A stretch of DNA of 64,000 bases from Megaustenia siamemsis. Its lineage: Eukaryota > Mollusca > Gastropoda > Stylommatophora > Ariophantidae. Positions 63,903-64,000 of this stretch are shown piece by piece (the first letter of the stretch is position 1; the number at the start of each line of letters is the position of its first letter). A program made the position numbers and the translations under genes. The stretch lies in NCBI GenBank assembly GCA_032433765.1, contig JAVIAB010000124.1:96417202-96481201 (forward strand), in the 5' to 3' direction. Under the pieces are notes generated by a model. That model made no database searches and had not been told where the DNA came from. It worked only from the letters and a program-made list of their open reading frames with translations.

Positions 63903-64000
63903 TCATCATCATCATCATCATGTGCCTTACCGGTTGGCGTGGGTGATCATGTCCCTCCACAATCTTCTATCTACAGTGCCTCGTATCAGTTCTGTTGTTG
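63903..64000 (-). mobile_element. LINE-C 3' end, continuing past the window
   Basis: Starts with a CATCATCATCATCATCAT tail, then GTTGGCGTGGGTGATCATGT and TATCAGTTCTGTTGTTG. The element continues beyond base 64,000. Confidence 0.85.

Noticed and set aside
1..64000. CRISPR arrays, bacterial operons, rRNA genes
   Set aside because: No spaced direct repeats, operon layout or rRNA sequence seen; repeats here are tandem or interspersed eukaryotic types.

Overview
This is animal nuclear DNA, most likely from a mollusc and probably a gastropod. The evidence is the intron-split exons of a seven-transmembrane receptor that resembles the expanded chemosensory GPCRs of sea slugs and related gastropods, set in a dense mix of LINEs, tRNA-derived SINEs, Penelope-like elements, Tc1/mariner-type transposons and satellite arrays. 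There are no bacterial operons, ribosome binding sites or plasmid features. The species call is inference; I cannot run a search.

Host genes. One receptor family is scattered over the window. Copy 1 (13,441-15,312, +) has a TM2-TM3 exon and a TM4-TM7 exon, but a one-base frameshift breaks it just before TM7. Copy 2 (29,302-36,311, +) has an intact first exon (TM1) and an intact last exon (TM4-TM7), but no middle exon is visible in the 6 kb between them, which is filled with mobile elements. Two decayed middle exons lie at 314-521 (-) and about 54,730-54,815 (+). Non-coding blocks are repeated at about 22.4, 25.6-27.4, 46.7-47.3 and 62.9-63.8 kb, and others at 22.0/56.5 and 50.4-51.4/57.1-60.4 kb. 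The locus therefore looks like an old tandem array of receptor genes, stretched and broken by transposition. A tandemly repeated, cysteine-containing coding remnant (32,925-33,650, -) is a second possible host gene fragment.

Layout. 0-6.9 kb: a LINE (family F here) split by an RT/RNase H LINE and by a Penelope-like element with a 9-bp target duplication. 6.9-12.45 kb: a 23/24-bp minisatellite that has grown into a 1,145-bp higher-order repeat. 13-16 kb: receptor copy 1. 16.1-19.4 kb: a nearly complete endonuclease-RT-RNase H LINE. 20-28 kb: LINE debris, a second Penelope copy and duplicated flanks. 29-36.5 kb: receptor copy 2 with a mariner-type transposon, LINEs F and E and other repeats in its introns. 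39.4-41.5 kb: a transposon with a long open transposase frame of DD83E type and matching inverted ends, inserted in a LINE. 42-50 kb: a patchwork of LINE families B, C, D, E and G with SINEs. 50-64 kb: duplicated blocks, a (TATTC)n array, a YY1-site repeat, and a clear nest in which LINE H and a dimeric SINE both interrupt LINE C.

LINE letters (B-I) and repeat names (SINE-A/B/C, R1-R3) are working labels for sequence families recognised by comparing copies inside the window; they are not database names.
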